Source of the DNA: Pholiota molesta
Lineage: Eukaryota > Basidiomycota > Agaricomycetes > Agaricales > Strophariaceae
Direction of reading: 5' to 3'
Length of the DNA stretch: 59,015 nucleotides
Assembly (NCBI GenBank): GCA_014925825.1
Contig: JACGCK010000250.1
Span: 1 to 59,015, forward strand
Numbering within the stretch: the first letter of the stretch is position 1; every line of letters begins with the position of its first letter. Of the stretch, positions 42,631 to 53,978 are shown piece by piece. The notes under the pieces were generated by a model, which ran no database searches, was not told where the DNA came from, and saw only the letters and a list, made by a program, of their open reading frames with translations. Made by a program: the position numbers and the translations under genes.

Positions 42631-44215
42631 ATGCACCCGTTTGCATCGTATGTTTTGCGCAGCTACTACAAAGCGACAGGCTGGAACGAGGACAACCTCT
42701 ACGCCAATCTCACACGCTCGTCCAGCGGTGCGTCTACCCATAGTCCGCTCCATACAACCCCTCACTCACTCCTCTGACCCCAACAGCCCTTCTCGACTTC
42801 ACCGTCCCCCATGGCCTCCACTTCTCCGTGTCCAAATCCCCCAATGCCCTCTTCAAAACGACGTACGCGATGACGGCCATGCCCTCGCTGCAGGGCTCCG
42901 TCGGGTACATCTTCACCTCCTGCGACCTCGACGTCAAGTCCTCGGGGAACGTCCGCTTCAAGGACATGATTGAGCGCTTCAAAGTGTACGACCAGCCCCG
43001 GCGGCCAGAGGCGCCAGAAGAGGAATGGCTCGCGGGCGAGCGCGTCCGCAATCGCGGTAAGCACGATCTGCTCTTCCTCACCAACTGACTCCGAGCGCCT
43101 CCCCTCCCGCGCAGACTACCTCCTCTACGGCCGGTTCTTCCTCCCCACGGGGCGCCTCGACGCGCTCTACTCGACGCGGCTCACGCCCACCCTGCAGGCC
43201 TCCGTCTCCGCCATCTCCGACCCGCCCTCGCTGCGCGGGCAGAAGGGCGACATGAGCAACGTCATGGTGAACCTGCAGCACGACGTCGGCAAGTGGTGCT
43301 CCGAGTACACCTGGAGCGCGGAGGACGAGATGTGGGGCGTGCGCGTGCTGCATAACTTCGGCAAGCTGGGCGCCGCCGCGCCGCCGAGCGAGGCCGCCGC
43401 CGTGCAGGACGACGCCGCGGCGCGGCGGCGGGGCGTCAAGCGCGTGGACGAGGAGGACGAGATCGAGGGCGGGCTGAAGGGGCGCGTGTCCGTCGGGGGC
43501 GAGTTCTATTTCAGTGCGAAGGAAAGAAGCGCCGGTGGTGAGCAATTCTGCCTTTCATAATCACATATGTACCACCCCCATTCCCAACACCCACCCTTGC
43601 ACAGTATCCACAGGGATCCGGTTCACAACACTACCCGACGCCACGCCCCCCTCCTTCCTCCTCCCCTCTTCCTCCTCCACCACCCCCTCCCCGCCCTCCT
43701 CGCCCCCCCTGCCCCACGGGCCGCCGTTCCAGCCGCCCACGACGATCACCGCGCTCTTCAACCCGATGCTGGGGCATATCTCGAGCGCGTACACCGCGCG
43801 CGTCTCCCCAGACCTCGCGCTCTCGTCGCGCTTCGACTTCAACATGTACAGCTTCGAGAGCGAGTGGGCGATGGGCGTCGAGTGGTGGCTGCGCCGCCCG
43901 CCCACCGCCGTGCTCACCGCAGCGGAGGGCGCGGTGGCGCTAGCGGTAGCGCCCGCGGGGTTGTCGCCTGTGGGGTTGTCGCCTCTATCCGAGGTCAACG
44001 GCGTCATCAAAGCCCGTGCTTCGACGACTAACGTATGTACCTACCTTCTTTCTCACTTACCTGACTTTGATCCACACCTGCAGGACGTGTCGCTGATGTG
44101 GGAAGGACGGCTGCGCAACATGCTCGTGAGCCTCGGCGTCGTGTCCGACCTCTCCAGCCGGTCGAAGCCCATCAAATCGCTCGGGCTCGAAGTCGCGTTC
44201 TTCAGCTCTGAGTGA
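42631..44215 (+). CDS. mdm10: Mdm10, mitochondrial outer-membrane beta-barrel of the ERMES complex
   Basis: Five exons (42631-42727, 42787-43056, 43115-43537, 43605-44032, 44084-44215) join to 449 codons plus stop. The N-terminus [20 protein letters not shown] and the segments [36 protein letters not shown] and [19 protein letters not shown] are strongly characteristic of the family. Mdm10 is a porin-like barrel that ties mitochondria to the ER with Mdm12, Mdm34 and Mmm1, and also assists TOM assembly. An acidic, low-complexity insert (around [16 protein letters not shown]) and a proline/serine-rich insert in exon 4 lie in predicted loops. The 51-bp last intron (44033-44083) is a multiple of three without a stop, so an unspliced reading would look coding. 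The start is the first ATG of the conserved N-terminus. Confidence 0.95.
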
Positions 44216-44753
44216 TCAACTAATCATACGCTACACACACTATCTTCCCTCTTACACTGTATCTCAATATTCTATTTGCTTGCATTCATTCTTATACCAT
44301 CATTGCTTTCCCCGTACCCACGCAAAAAATGTATGTATCACGACTGACAGAATCAATCCAACCTTAATTATCCACGACACCTCCGACATCCCGCTGGCAC
44401 TAAAAATTGTATGTGATTCCGGCCTCCAAAATAGATCTGCGGATACCAAAGTAATGTGGAAGGGCTAATAGTACACATGAGGCGGCGACAAAAATGCAGC
44501 CCACTAACAGTTGAAGCAGGGAGGCAAGCAGGGAGGAGCAGGAGGAGGGGGGGTCAGTAAATAATTATATATGTACGGCACATTGCAACGAACAAAAAGT
44601 GCGTGTGTGAGTCGAGTCGAGTGAGCGTCAGTGTGGGGGTATCTACAAAAGCTGAAAAAGAAATGGCACAAAGAAAATCAACGAAACAATATACACTCAA
44701 GCAGGCGAAAAAAGATCAAAACCGAAAGCACGCAGAAAAAAGCAGCACACCTC
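44216..44753. other. Convergent intergenic region
   Basis: It lies between the stop codons of mdm10 and the minus-strand proline-rich gene, so it holds both 3' UTRs. No gene or transposon fragment was recognised. Confidence 0.5.
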
Positions 44754-46499
44754 TCAATCCCCCAACGGCGTCACCGTCTGGCTCTTGCTCGGCGACCCGC
44801 CCCCGCCCGCAATCGACCGCGTCAGCAACGACAGCGCCGCACCCGTCAGCACCGGGCGCGCCGCATGCGCACTCCGATACGCGCCCCCAGCAGCCGCCGG
44901 CGACGAGTGGTTCCTCAAATGCCCACCTCCCTCTCCCGCCCCTCCTCTCCCCGCACCACCACCACCAGCACCACCGCGCGCCGCACGCACACCGGGCGAG
45001 CGGCCCCCGCCCCCTACGGGCCCCCGGCCCACGGTGTGCGCGCGCGTATGCGTCGGCGGCGGCGGAACAGAGGGGCGCACGTCCGCGAAGGACGCTACCG
45101 CCGCGGGCGCGGAGCGCACCGCGTCCACGGCGGCGGCCCGCGGCGCATGGATGGACGCGCGCAGCCCGTCCGCGGCGGCAAAGTCGTCGAGGGGGTCTTT
45201 GGGCGGCGGGGCCGGCGTCGCTTCTCGTTCTGGTGGTGTTTTCGCGTCTAGAACCTCTGCCGCGGTATCAATGGCGGTGGTGGTGATTGCTTCGACAATA
45301 GTAATGCTTTCTTGTTCTTCTGCAGCGATCGCCTCGCCGACCGGCTCCTCGTGCGCCTCGGCAGCGCGCGGCGTCATTTCGGCCGCAGCGGACTTGGGCA
45401 GCGGCCTCCCTGCAAAAGTGTCGTGGGTGGCGCTATTCGGATAGGGCGCGATGCGCATGGGTGTCGCAGCGGCGACGGGTTTTGAGGGGCCAACGGCAAG
45501 AACGGTGGCCGGTTTCGCAGGCAAGGAGGGATGCAATGGTTTTCGAGTAGCCATCTTGTTATTAGTTGGCGAAGGGGCCGGTTTTGTGTCTACGGGGGAC
45601 GCCTCTGGGGTGGGCACCTTATCGGATGGCTGCGATTCCGGTGATATTTTTTCTGCTGGCGGGCCGACATGAGACTCGACGGCGGGCGGAGGTGAAACCT
45701 GGCGCTGGAGGGGACTGGCGTGGTAGGACTGGGGCGCAAGATCCGGCAGGGGCCTGAGGCCCTCGACGATGATGGGGGAGATGGGGTCGGACTTGCCCGC
45801 GGCGAAGGCGGCGGGGTGACGCCCCAGTCGTCGAGATCGGGGAGGCTGTCGTCGTCGTCGCCGGCCCAGTCGATGTGGCTGCCGGGGGTGGAGGGGCGGT
45901 GGTGGTCCATGGCGGAGGCGCGGACGCGCTCGACGAGGGCATCGATGTCGTGGCGGATGTCGGTGCGCGGGGCGACGCTGGGGGCTGCGGTGGTGGCGGC
46001 ACGCAGATGGGGCGGGACGTCCTTGATAGGGGCGGTATGTTGCACGGAAGGGAGGCGGGGCTTGCCCGGGCGCAGGACGGCATCGGCGGGTGCGGGGGCG
46101 TGGATGCTGGATGGGACGGGGGCGGGTACCTTGGGGGTCTGGGTGGAGCGGCGGCGGCGGGAGGACGAGGGGCGTGCGGAGTGGGGGGCGGAGGGCATGT
46201 CTGCGGGCGGGGGGTGGGTGGTGTTGACGGGTGGGGGGCGAGATGCTCTGCGGGACGGGGCGGCTTGGGCTTGGATGCGAGTGGGGAGGCGGGGACGGGG
46301 TGGGGAGTCTTGGGCTGGTCGTCGGATGGCCTGGTGTCTGCTGGACGGGCGGCGGCGCGTGCGCCTCGCGATGGAGGTGCGCCGCGGCCGCGACCTCCTG
46401 GGCCGTTGCTAGGGCCGCGTGAGGAGCGGAAAGGGCTGGTGGTGGGCTCGCCGGAGCGGGGCCACCTGGGGTTGGAGGATGCGGGGCGGGAGCAGCCAT
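44754..46499 (-). CDS. Proline-rich hypothetical protein, exon structure unresolved
   Basis: A minus-strand gene begins [12 protein letters not shown] at 46499 and ends at 44754. The N-terminal part is proline-, arginine- and glycine-rich. The most protein-like reading of the middle ([37 protein letters not shown]) is in a different frame from the C-terminal half, which reads [14 protein letters not shown] through [11 protein letters not shown]. Either unrecognised short introns or real or sequencing frameshifts must reconcile the frames near 46200 and 45810. The C-terminus is alanine/glycine-rich and probably disordered. The acidic [16 protein letters not shown] block is the best candidate for a conserved interaction motif. 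I cannot assign a function. The gene is divergent from SmG with only 86 bp between start codons. Confidence 0.6.
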   Translation of the reverse strand: MAAPAPHPPTPGGPAPASPPPALSAPHAALATAQEVAAAAHLHREAHAPPPVQQTPGHPTTSPRLPTPSPPPHSHPSPSRPVPQSISPPTRQHHPPPARRHALRPPLRTPLVLPPPPLHPDPQGTRPRPIQHPRPRTRRCRPAPGQAPPPFRATYRPYQGRPAPSACRHHRSPQRRPAHRHPPRHRCPRRARPRLRHGPPPPLHPRQPHRLGRRRRRQPPRSRRLGRHPAAFAAGKSDPISPIIVEGLRPLPDLAPQSYHASPLQRQVSPPPAVESHVGPPAEKISPESQPSDKVPTPEASPVDTKPAPSPTNNKMATRKPLHPSLPAKPATVLAVGPSKPVAAATPMRIAPYPNSATHDTFAGRPLPKSAAAEMTPRAAEAHEEPVGEAIAAEEQESITIVEAITTTAIDTAAEVLDAKTPPEREATPAPPPKDPLDDFAAADGLRASIHAPRAAAVDAVRSAPAAVASFADVRPSVPPPPTHTRAHTVGRGPVGGGGRSPGVRAARGGAGGGGAGRGGAGEGGGHLRNHSSPAAAGGAYRSAHAARPVLTGAALSLLTRSIAGGGGSPSKSQTVTPLGD

Positions 46500-46585
46500 G
46501 GGTGAGGAGGAGGAGAGACGGTCTTGTTTGCAAAGTGACAGACAACGACCAAATACGGCAAAGCACGGCTCTCCCAACAACCACA
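46500..46585. promoter_or_regulatory. Compact bidirectional promoter
   Basis: Only 86 bp separate the minus-strand ATG at 46499 from the SmG ATG at 46586, so both genes must share control sequence or have starts within each other's leader. No TATA box is visible. Confidence 0.5.
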
Positions 46586-46914
46586 ATGTCCAAAGCATCC
46601 CAGCCAGAACTCAAAAAGGTATGTCCCGTCCTCGCTCATCCCGCAGATGCTCATCGTCTCCAGTTCATGGACAAGAAGCTGTTCGTGCACCTCCAGGGCG
46701 GCCGCAAGGTCAGCGGCGTCCTGCGCGGCTACGATCTTTTCCTCAATCTCGTGATCGACGACGCGATGGAGGAGAGCACCCCCGCACAGAAGCATCCCAT
46801 CGGCACAGTCGTATGTCCCTCTCTCTCACTCTCAGTCCGTCTACTCACTCTGCACAGGTCATCCGCGGCAACAGCGTTACCTCGATGGAGACGCTCGAGA
46901 ATATCCGGCAGTAG
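46586..46914 (+). CDS. Small nuclear ribonucleoprotein G (SmG)
   Basis: Three exons (46586-46618, 46664-46810, 46858-46914) with introns of 45 and 47 bp give 78 residues, the normal SmG length. The Sm1 motif is [20 protein letters not shown] followed by [11 protein letters not shown]; the Sm2 motif is VIRGNSV. The end reads [10 protein letters not shown]. SmG is one of seven subunits of the Sm ring that binds the U-rich site of U1, U2, U4 and U5 snRNAs, forming the core of spliceosomal snRNPs. Both introns sit in phase 0. No lesions. Confidence 0.95.
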
Positions 46915-47006
46915 TGTACAATATGAGCGTTGTTTGGCTGTAGCATGTAAAACAAAGAAATGAACTGGCTTGTCAGAATTTTGAGTGAACGAGCCTGGTG
47001 TCTCCG

Positions 47007-48932
47007 ATGATCCCTCGCGCCCTCAGACTCAGGCGTCATTTCTCGCTCGCTATACCACATAGTCTCCCCGACGTCGAGCCCACCGTCCTCCCCCATGACC
47101 GTAAAATAAGAAGTCTCGTCCACTCCCTCCAGGCCGACGCCGACCACGGCGTCATCTGGAGGAGCTACAACGACGCCCTCAACGCCCTCGGCCCCTCCGC
47201 CATCCCTCTCTCGCTCCACCAACAGGTCCTGCGTCAATGCACACTCCCCAAGGCCAGACACCGCGACTCCATCACCCACCAAATCTCAAAACGCCTCTTC
47301 TCCTCCCCCTTCCACATCCACGAGAGCAGGTTCCAGGCCATCGTCCAGAACATCGTCGCCACCGGCGCCGCGCCCGCCGTCGCAGACTACAACTTCATCC
47401 TCGACCAGCTCGCCTCCGTCGGCTACTACACCGGCGCCTACACCCTCTACCAGCACATGGCTCGGGCAGACGTCCAACCCGACGCCAAGACCTTCGGCCT
47501 CTGCTTTCGCTCCATGGCCGTCCGTCTCAACCTCCCCGTCCCCCACGAGCACCGCGCCGACCTCGTCGCCCACATCGCCGCCCTCTTCCAGCAGCTCATG
47601 CAAGACCACCAACGCCTCGCCATTCCCATGAACCCCGTTAACATGGACTCCATCCTCCGCATCATGCGCCACACCCGCGACCGCGCCGCCTTCGAGTCCG
47701 TCCTCTCCACCGCCTACGGCATCGACCTCAACAACCCCGACCGCCTCGCCCTCGAGTACGCCAACCCCGCCGACCCCGCCGCCCCCGCCCCCACCGCCCC
47801 GCTCCCCTTCAGCACCGCCGCCCTCAACACCACCCTCGACCTCCTCGGCCACGACGGCGACATCTCCCACCTCGTCTCCGCCTTCGAGGTCCTCACCCAG
47901 CCCCTCCCCCAGGCCGCGCAGCACTTCTTCAACTCCTTCGAGGACGACGAGGACGACATCAGCGCCGGCGCCGTCCCCGTGCCCCCCGCGCGCATCCCCG
48001 CCCCGCACGCCGTCCCCAACACCACCACCTACGCCATCCTCCTCCGCCACGTCTGCCAGCACGGCCACGCCGTCCTCGCGCGCCACTACCTCATCCAGGC
48101 GCGCCGCCTCGACGCGCAGCTCTCCTACACCCTTCGCCAGACCGTCGCCCCGCGCCAGTGGCACCCCGCGCGCCTCGCCGCGGTCCCCGCCCCGCGCTTC
48201 GCGCTCAGCGCGCCCATGCTCCTCTCCGTCCTCGGCCTCGCGAACCGCGACAAGGACTTCCAGCTCATGCGCTGGCTGCAGGGCAAGATGCACGCCATCC
48301 TCAAGAAGCAGCGCATGGAGATCGAGTTCTACGAGCAGGTCGTCGCCCGGATCGAGCGCCGGCCCCCCGCGCCCGCGCGCGCGCCCTCCGCACCTCCACC
48401 CGCGGACCCCGCGTCCGCTCCAGACGCCTCCTCCTCCTCCTCCGACGTGCCCCCCACCGATGCCTCTACCCCCACCCCACCCCAAAAGCCCTTCGACCCC
48501 GCGCTCCACCTCCAGATCCTGCGCGACACGCTCGCCGAGCTCACCGAGGTCGCCGCGCGCGTCGAATACGACGCCGCGCGCACCGCGCAGCGCGTCAAAG
48601 AGCGGCTCGGCCGGCGCGTCTGGGCCGAGCGCGACATCTACCTCGCCGACGCGCACGACAGGCTCGTCGTGCCCAAGGACAGCTGGCGCGCGATGGTCAA
48701 CTTCCGGCCCATGCCGCCGGGCATCGACGAGGGGCACTACAGGCGCCCGCGCGCGCGAGGGCCGTTCACGCCGAATCCGCGGCCGCGCGCGGAGGGCGGC
48801 GAGGCGGGCGCGGAAGGCGGGGAGCGCGAGATGTCGACGGCGGCGGCGGCCGCGCGCCCAGCGCCGCCGAAAAGTATACTCACACCTCCAATACCGGTTC
48901 TGTGGCGGATGCGCGGGACGCGCGCCTCATAG
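47007..48932 (+). CDS. Pentatricopeptide-repeat-like protein, probably mitochondrial
   Basis: A single-exon frame of 641 codons. The N-terminus MIPRALRLRRHFSLAIPHSL is basic and hydrophobic without acids, as expected of a mitochondrial presequence. I chose the ATG at 47007; the frame opens slightly earlier. A PPR-type helical pair is visible in YNFILDQLASVGYYTGAYTL continuing into YQHMARADVQPDAKTF, and another in TTTYAILLRHVCQHGHAVLA. Alanine/proline-rich inserts separate the repeats. PPR proteins bind organellar RNA and affect its processing or translation; the particular RNA cannot be told. Third codon positions are overwhelmingly C or G, far more than in the kelch gene further on. The C-terminal ~60 residues look disordered. 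Confidence 0.7.
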   Translation: MIPRALRLRRHFSLAIPHSLPDVEPTVLPHDRKIRSLVHSLQADADHGVIWRSYNDALNALGPSAIPLSLHQQVLRQCTLPKARHRDSITHQISKRLFSSPFHIHESRFQAIVQNIVATGAAPAVADYNFILDQLASVGYYTGAYTLYQHMARADVQPDAKTFGLCFRSMAVRLNLPVPHEHRADLVAHIAALFQQLMQDHQRLAIPMNPVNMDSILRIMRHTRDRAAFESVLSTAYGIDLNNPDRLALEYANPADPAAPAPTAPLPFSTAALNTTLDLLGHDGDISHLVSAFEVLTQPLPQAAQHFFNSFEDDEDDISAGAVPVPPARIPAPHAVPNTTTYAILLRHVCQHGHAVLARHYLIQARRLDAQLSYTLRQTVAPRQWHPARLAAVPAPRFALSAPMLLSVLGLANRDKDFQLMRWLQGKMHAILKKQRMEIEFYEQVVARIERRPPAPARAPSAPPPADPASAPDASSSSSDVPPTDASTPTPPQKPFDPALHLQILRDTLAELTEVAARVEYDAARTAQRVKERLGRRVWAERDIYLADAHDRLVVPKDSWRAMVNFRPMPPGIDEGHYRRPRARGPFTPNPRPRAEGGEAGAEGGEREMSTAAAAARPAPPKSILTPPIPVLWRMRGTRAS

Positions 48933-49296
48933 CACCCCTCGGATCCCCCATTCGCTGATCCGTAAGTGCCGCGCGTCTTTGCCTACCTCGAGTTACTAAC
49001 GCCCATGTCAATCACCCAGATCATTGTACATCCGCCGGCGCCCCCCAAACTTCTCAGCGGGCTCCCGATCCGAGCGCGTCAGACCACGCCCATTGCCGCC
49101 CACCTGCCCAACATTGATACATACTGACTCAGCCTATGTACACCTCTGTCTCCGCTGACAGCAACATAGCGCACTACGCCATGTACTTATTAATACGCAC
49201 ATCATTGATTCTTGCATGGACGGATGGGATGGAGGGAATGGATAACTGCGTCTGAACCAAATGCATACACATATGCTGCGCAGCCTGAGGCGCCGA
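48933..49296. other. Intergenic region, no gene seen
   Basis: It holds the PPR gene's 3' UTR. No repeat or gene was recognised until the tandem duplications begin at about 49297. Confidence 0.4.
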
Positions 49297-50259
49297 CTCG
49301 CTTGCTTACTTATTTTATCACTACGGTATTCCAGATCCTATTCAAAGTCCTACGGCCACATGTCATCAGTGATCCAATCCGATTACGAGACCAGCGGTGT
49401 CCACGACTATCCTGGGTTCAGCAGAAAAGTGAATGGCCGACGTGAAGAATAGAGATATACTCCATGGGCCTTCAGAAGAAGGCATCAGATGTACAACAAA
49501 GCACAAAGTTGACCAACGGCGGTCCAAACTCCTGAGTTTCGGCAAATCCAAAAGAGCAGATAGCAAATCGCGAATCGCGAACAGAAAATAGCTAACGTGA
49601 AGAATAGAGATATACTCCATGGGTCGTTGAAAGAAGAAAGGATTAGAGGTACATCCAAGTCGACCAATGATGTCCACTGTCCATACTCCTGAGTTTCGGT
49701 AGAACAAAAAGAGCAGATAGTAAATCGCGAACAGCAAATGACCGACGTGAAGAATATCGCGCTCAGTTCTCTGTTCATCCACGGCTTTCTCCATTGCTTA
49801 CTTATTTTACAACTACAGTCTGACTACAGTATTCCAAATCCTATTCAAAGTCCTACGGCTACATGTCATTAGTGATCCAATCCGAATTACGAGACAAGCG
49901 GTGTCCATAGTCCGGGTTTCTGCCATCAGAGAAAGCATAAGAGGTACAACAGATTCGAGCAACGTTGTCCATACTCCGGAGTTTCGGCGAAACAACAAGA
50001 GCAGATAGTAAATCGCGAACAGCAAATACATAGCTGAAATGAAAATAGAGAAACACTCCATGCGTTGAAAGAAGAAAATATCAGAAAAAGCATCAAAGAT
50101 CGACCTCGGTTCGACCAATGGTATCCATCCTCCTGAGTTCGGCAAATAAATGCGCAGATAGCAAATAGCAAATAGCACATAGCTGAGTGAATAATAGAGA
50201 AATACTCCAAGGGTCGTCGAAAGAACGAAAGAACGAAACAAAGAAAAGAAGCATTAGAA
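49297..50259. repeat. Degenerate tandem duplications of the Pch2 gene's 3' end
   Basis: A ~500-bp direct repeat is seen: GTATTCCAGATCCTATTCAA at about 49327 against GTATTCCAAATCCTATTCAA at about 49829. Inside, a shorter unit of about 155 bp recurs, marked by AGAGATATACTCCATGGG (about 49450, 49605; variants near 50045 and 50195) and CCTGAGTTTCGGC (about 49530, 49690, variants near 49978 and 50130). At 49750-49795 it includes a diverged copy of the last codons of the Pch2 gene (complement of CTCAGTTCTCTGTTCATCC). Confidence 0.7.
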
Positions 50260-52118
50260 TTACAACAGCTTCTCGCGCTCAGTTCCCTGTTCATGCACGG
50301 CTTTCTCCATGCCATCAAGCCACAGCTCGACCGCCGCGCCTCTTCGCTTGGTGGCTCCGGGCTCCGACGCCGCATACCCCACCCCGATGTATCGCGCGAG
50401 CGCCAGCACGGGCAGCCGCCGCAGGGCGCGCCCCGACATGCCTTGCGCCTAGGAAAACAGAAAACAATAGCCACACACGACATCCACGGGTTCAGTAAAA
50501 AAAAGGAAATCACAGACGCTTCACGACACTGCTTACCCGACATTCCGTGGCGAGTGCAAGGAGGCGTAAGCCGACATTTTTGGAGCGTTCTTGCGGGTCC
50601 ATGCTGTCTGCGCGGCTCGTCGCTGGCTTTGTCACGGCTTCGAGGAGCTGTACCTGCTTCAACGACGGGACAACCTATTATTAGTAGTGGGGCTTGAATT
50701 AGCACATAGCAGCAAACGCCCGCTACATAGAAAAAGACGCCTACAATGGTATCAATGATGCCTTTGGAAATGATCTCGCAGAGGCACGAGCGCAGGATTT
50801 CGTATACGGCCTCCCGCGAAGGAAGATCAACATATTGAATTATGTCCGCGCGATCAACAAAGGCAGTATCTATTCCCAGACAAAAAGAAAAACCTTGTCA
50901 AGAGCAGATCTTGATTGCAATGCAAACGAGAAGAAAATAGAAATCTACACACCAATTGCTTTGACAAGATTACTGGTTGCCATAATTAGCACATTTTTGC
51001 GCTGCTTGAGCTTGTCCAATTGAGTCAACAAAGCATTCACAACCTATTGGTATGCTATCAGAACCTCGTGGCCCGCCACAAATCCAAGCAGAATAACGCA
51101 CCCTAAGACCATCGGACGGCTCGGTTCCCGCCATCGCACCGGCTCGGGCAGCCGTTAGCGACTCAACCTCGTCTATAGAACAACCCACTATGATCAACGC
51201 GCATATACACAGGAACAACCTTGGAGTAAAATACCAATCAGCACGATCACGAAGCCGTCTTCTTCTTCTACCAGTTCCGTGATGCTCGTAAACAGCCTTT
51301 GCACGAGTTTTCCTGACTCGGAGAACCATTTCGAGAAGAGGGAGTGGGAGTTGATTTCGAGCAGACGCGCATGGGAATAGCTAGGGGGTGGACCCACACA
51401 ACATGGTCAGTTGGGTTCTAGATGGTCGGTTAAGCATGGTTACACGTACCGATGTGAAAGACGGATCGAGAGCTTTTGGGCGAGAGCACGGCAAAGGGAT
51501 GTTTTCCCTGTGCCGGGAGGGCCGTGCAGCAGCACGACGCGATTCCACGATACAAGATTAACTGCAAAGAGTCATTCAGCACCCACACACATAGAGGTCA
51601 AAGAGCATACAGTCAACATTCGCATCGCTAAACACCAGCGTGGCGTGGATATAGTCCAATAGCTTCATTTTGATGTTCCCTGCGTAGATCAACGCGTCCC
51701 AGAGTCCCTCGTAGCTCCGATTTGGCAGCTCGCACACACTCGCGGCCATAGTATCATCATCCTCGTTTCTACCCCCTGCACTGTTCGAGAATTCCTCGAA
51801 CGCATCGCTATCCGATGGCTGATACACGTGCACCTGAAGGGCCATCTCGTCGACACTGAGTGAGGGCGAGGGGCATTGTGCCTCGCAGACGGCAATGTGC
51901 TCCACCGAAGCACCAAGCTCCGGAACGTCCTCCCAGCCCTCCAATATTGAGGGTAGATGTATGCGCTGCAGGGATGTCGCGTACGCGTGCACGAGGCTGC
52001 GTATGGTTTCAAAGCGCGCGGATGCCCTAGTCTTCAATCGGACCTCAACTACGCGTATTGAGTCAGAACGTGACAAATACAGTGTCAGAAAGAGTAAGAC
52101 AGACCGTGTACTGTCCAT
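50260..52118 (-). CDS. Pch2/TRIP13-type AAA+ ATPase
   Basis: A multi-exon minus-strand gene runs from ATG at 52118 to TAA at 50260. The N-terminal domain is followed by a AAA+ module: Walker [20 protein letters not shown] (near 51520), then [20 protein letters not shown], Walker [19 protein letters not shown] split by an intron near 51230, and a sensor segment [16 protein letters not shown]. The lid holds [20 protein letters not shown]. Pch2/TRIP13 remodels HORMA-domain proteins, removing Hop1-type proteins from meiotic chromosome axes and acting on Mad2. DEVESL is the exact family form of Walker B. The start is provisional: a possible intron directly after MDSTR would change only a few residues. 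The last exon encodes [14 protein letters not shown], whose DNA is duplicated downstream. Confidence 0.88.
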
Positions 52119-52202
52119 TTTGTGGGCAGCGGGTGTGCATCGTGAAGGTGTGGTGTAGTCATCGGGAGGATGAAGAGATGCAGACGCGCCGCGGCCATCA
52201 AC

Positions 52203-52229
52203 TCGAGTTCAACGCGTTCAAATCACGTG
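52203..52229. promoter_or_regulatory. Upstream boxes of the Pch2 gene: CTCGAG, ACGCGT, CACGTG
   Basis: About 85-110 bp before the Pch2 ATG lie CTCGAG (52203), ACGCGT (52212-52217) and CACGTG (52224-52229). ACGCGT is the MluI cell-cycle box of fungal G1/S promoters and CACGTG the core site of bHLH factors. Function is inferred from sequence alone. Confidence 0.35.
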
Positions 52230-52620
52230 GGAATTGTGCAGGGTCGCGGGCGCTCAGGGTCCTCTGCGAGTCCGAAATCACCAAGCAAGCGTCAGTGGCG
52301 GGCGCCATCTATCACTATATTGACGGCCCACAAATCCCGATATAGATCTTCGTCAAAGTATTGCAGTTAAATTAAGTATTCTGCCAACACGAAACGGCAT
52401 GTTGATCCAATGAATCGCTGAACCACGGTCTCGACTCTCAATGATTCGGATTCCAACGTCATTATCATGATAGTATTCTGTGATAGAGCAATGATACTGG
52501 ACATTACATAGTTATACAAGGAACAAAGCATACTAATAACAATAATAAGGAGCGTCATATCGATACACATCAATTTCGGGCTAAACATAGAAAGAACTCG
52601 AAATATCCCATTCTCAAAGT

Positions 52621-53978
52621 TCACGGCTGCTTTGGATATGCGACTTTGGGGCGCGGCTTAGAAGGCATCTCAGGATGAATCCGCTTTGTGTGCTTGTTTC
52701 GTCTTGCTGGATCCGAGAAGCACTCATCACAATGAGCGCAACTGTAGGGTGTCTCTCCGGTGCTGCAATTACAACGCGATCAGATTATAGGGCTTGGTCA
52801 TCTCATAGATTACAAAAAGACTTACTGCTTAGAGTATACATGAATCATCAAAGACGTTTTCTGTTTATCGGCAGTGAAGTGTGAGCGATGATGACAATCA
52901 TATTTGAACATCTTCCCATACCTGTTTAAACGGCTGATCACAATATTCGCATTTCCAAGGCCTAGAGTAATACCCACGTGTTAGCTGGCCAGCTGGAGAT
53001 AGTTGTCAGGTACTCACCGCTTGTTGAAGTGGACGTCGTTGACATGTCTTTTCACAGCTTGCTTTGTTTGTTCGTGACCGCACTCTTCGTACTGACACTG
53101 GTACAAAGCACCCCCGTTTTTGTCTTTCCGTGTGGTTTTCGCAACGTACGCCATCCAGCTTCTGTCGCTGTCTTCTGTCCTTCTAGAAGGACTCGAATTA
53201 AGCGACCGAGATCTGCGAGCACCGGCAGACCTTTGTGGGTCACCCACAGCGGGGTCTAAATTCTGGGTCGGACGGTCCACGAGCATGTCCGAAGTGGTGG
53301 AATAAACGCTCGCGGGGCTTGAGGTTCTCATCGGAGGAAAGAACGAAGACCCACTGGAGCTTCCACCTGCCGTCACGTCCAGGTTAGCATGATGTAGCTG
53401 TCGGGGTGAACCATTGGAGCTTCAATGTACACATCAGCGATCGATATATGAAATCCTTGTACAAAAGGACTTACTAGACATTTATAGAAGGCCTTGGGTT
53501 ACTCAATACTCTGTATTTTCGGTCGATGTTATCTCTGGGGATCTTTCTATTGAAGAGGTCAGAAGCTGACAATTGAATGAAATGCAGGCCATGTAAAATT
53601 ATTAATCTCCGATGCTTTGGGAGGAGGGACATAACAATAACAGTTCCCCAGGCCAAGCAAGTACTGACTCACTTATGCAGGTCTAGAATACCTAACTCAG
53701 AGAGCGACGGTAGACAAACACGTTCGTCCTCATTAGATCTATGGGGGCTCGGTGGGTGACGGCTGCCAAGCATTCCCGACTGCTCTTGAGGGACATTCAA
53801 TATATTTGAAAGATGAGGAGATCTGTGGCGTGCTTGCGACAAAGATCTACAGTCGTCGATGAGTATTTGGAGTTAGGAAAGTGAGAATAAGCGGGGGAAC
53901 TCACGAGCTATCGCTCGGCTTTTCGTCGACGTTCAGCGTGCTCAACTGCCTGGAGAGTGTCATGGCTGAGTGGTCCAT
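52621..53978 (-). CDS. C2H2 zinc-finger protein
   Basis: The minus-strand gene begins MDHSAMTLSRQLSTLNVDEK at 53978 and ends at TGA 52621-52623, with several introns of about 50-150 bp. The N-terminal half is serine/proline-rich and probably disordered. The C-terminal zinc-finger region holds a finger of the form CQYEECGHEQTKQAVKRHVNDVH, a second beginning WKCEYCDQPFK, and a last finger CAHCDECFSDPARRNKHTKR after a classical linker HTGETPYS. A transcription factor is likely, but target and role are unknown. Exon joins around 53400-53900 are tentative. Confidence 0.7.

Noticed and set aside
44033..44083. Coding reading through the last mdm10 intron
   Set aside because: The 51-bp segment has GTATGT and CAG ends. 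Leaving it in inserts residues that break the conserved beta-barrel end, so it is an intron despite being open.
47286..48737. 483-residue minus-strand ORF opposite the PPR gene
   Set aside because: It is the antisense of C/G-ending codons in a GC-rich gene, composed mostly of glycine, valine and glutamate, with no domain.
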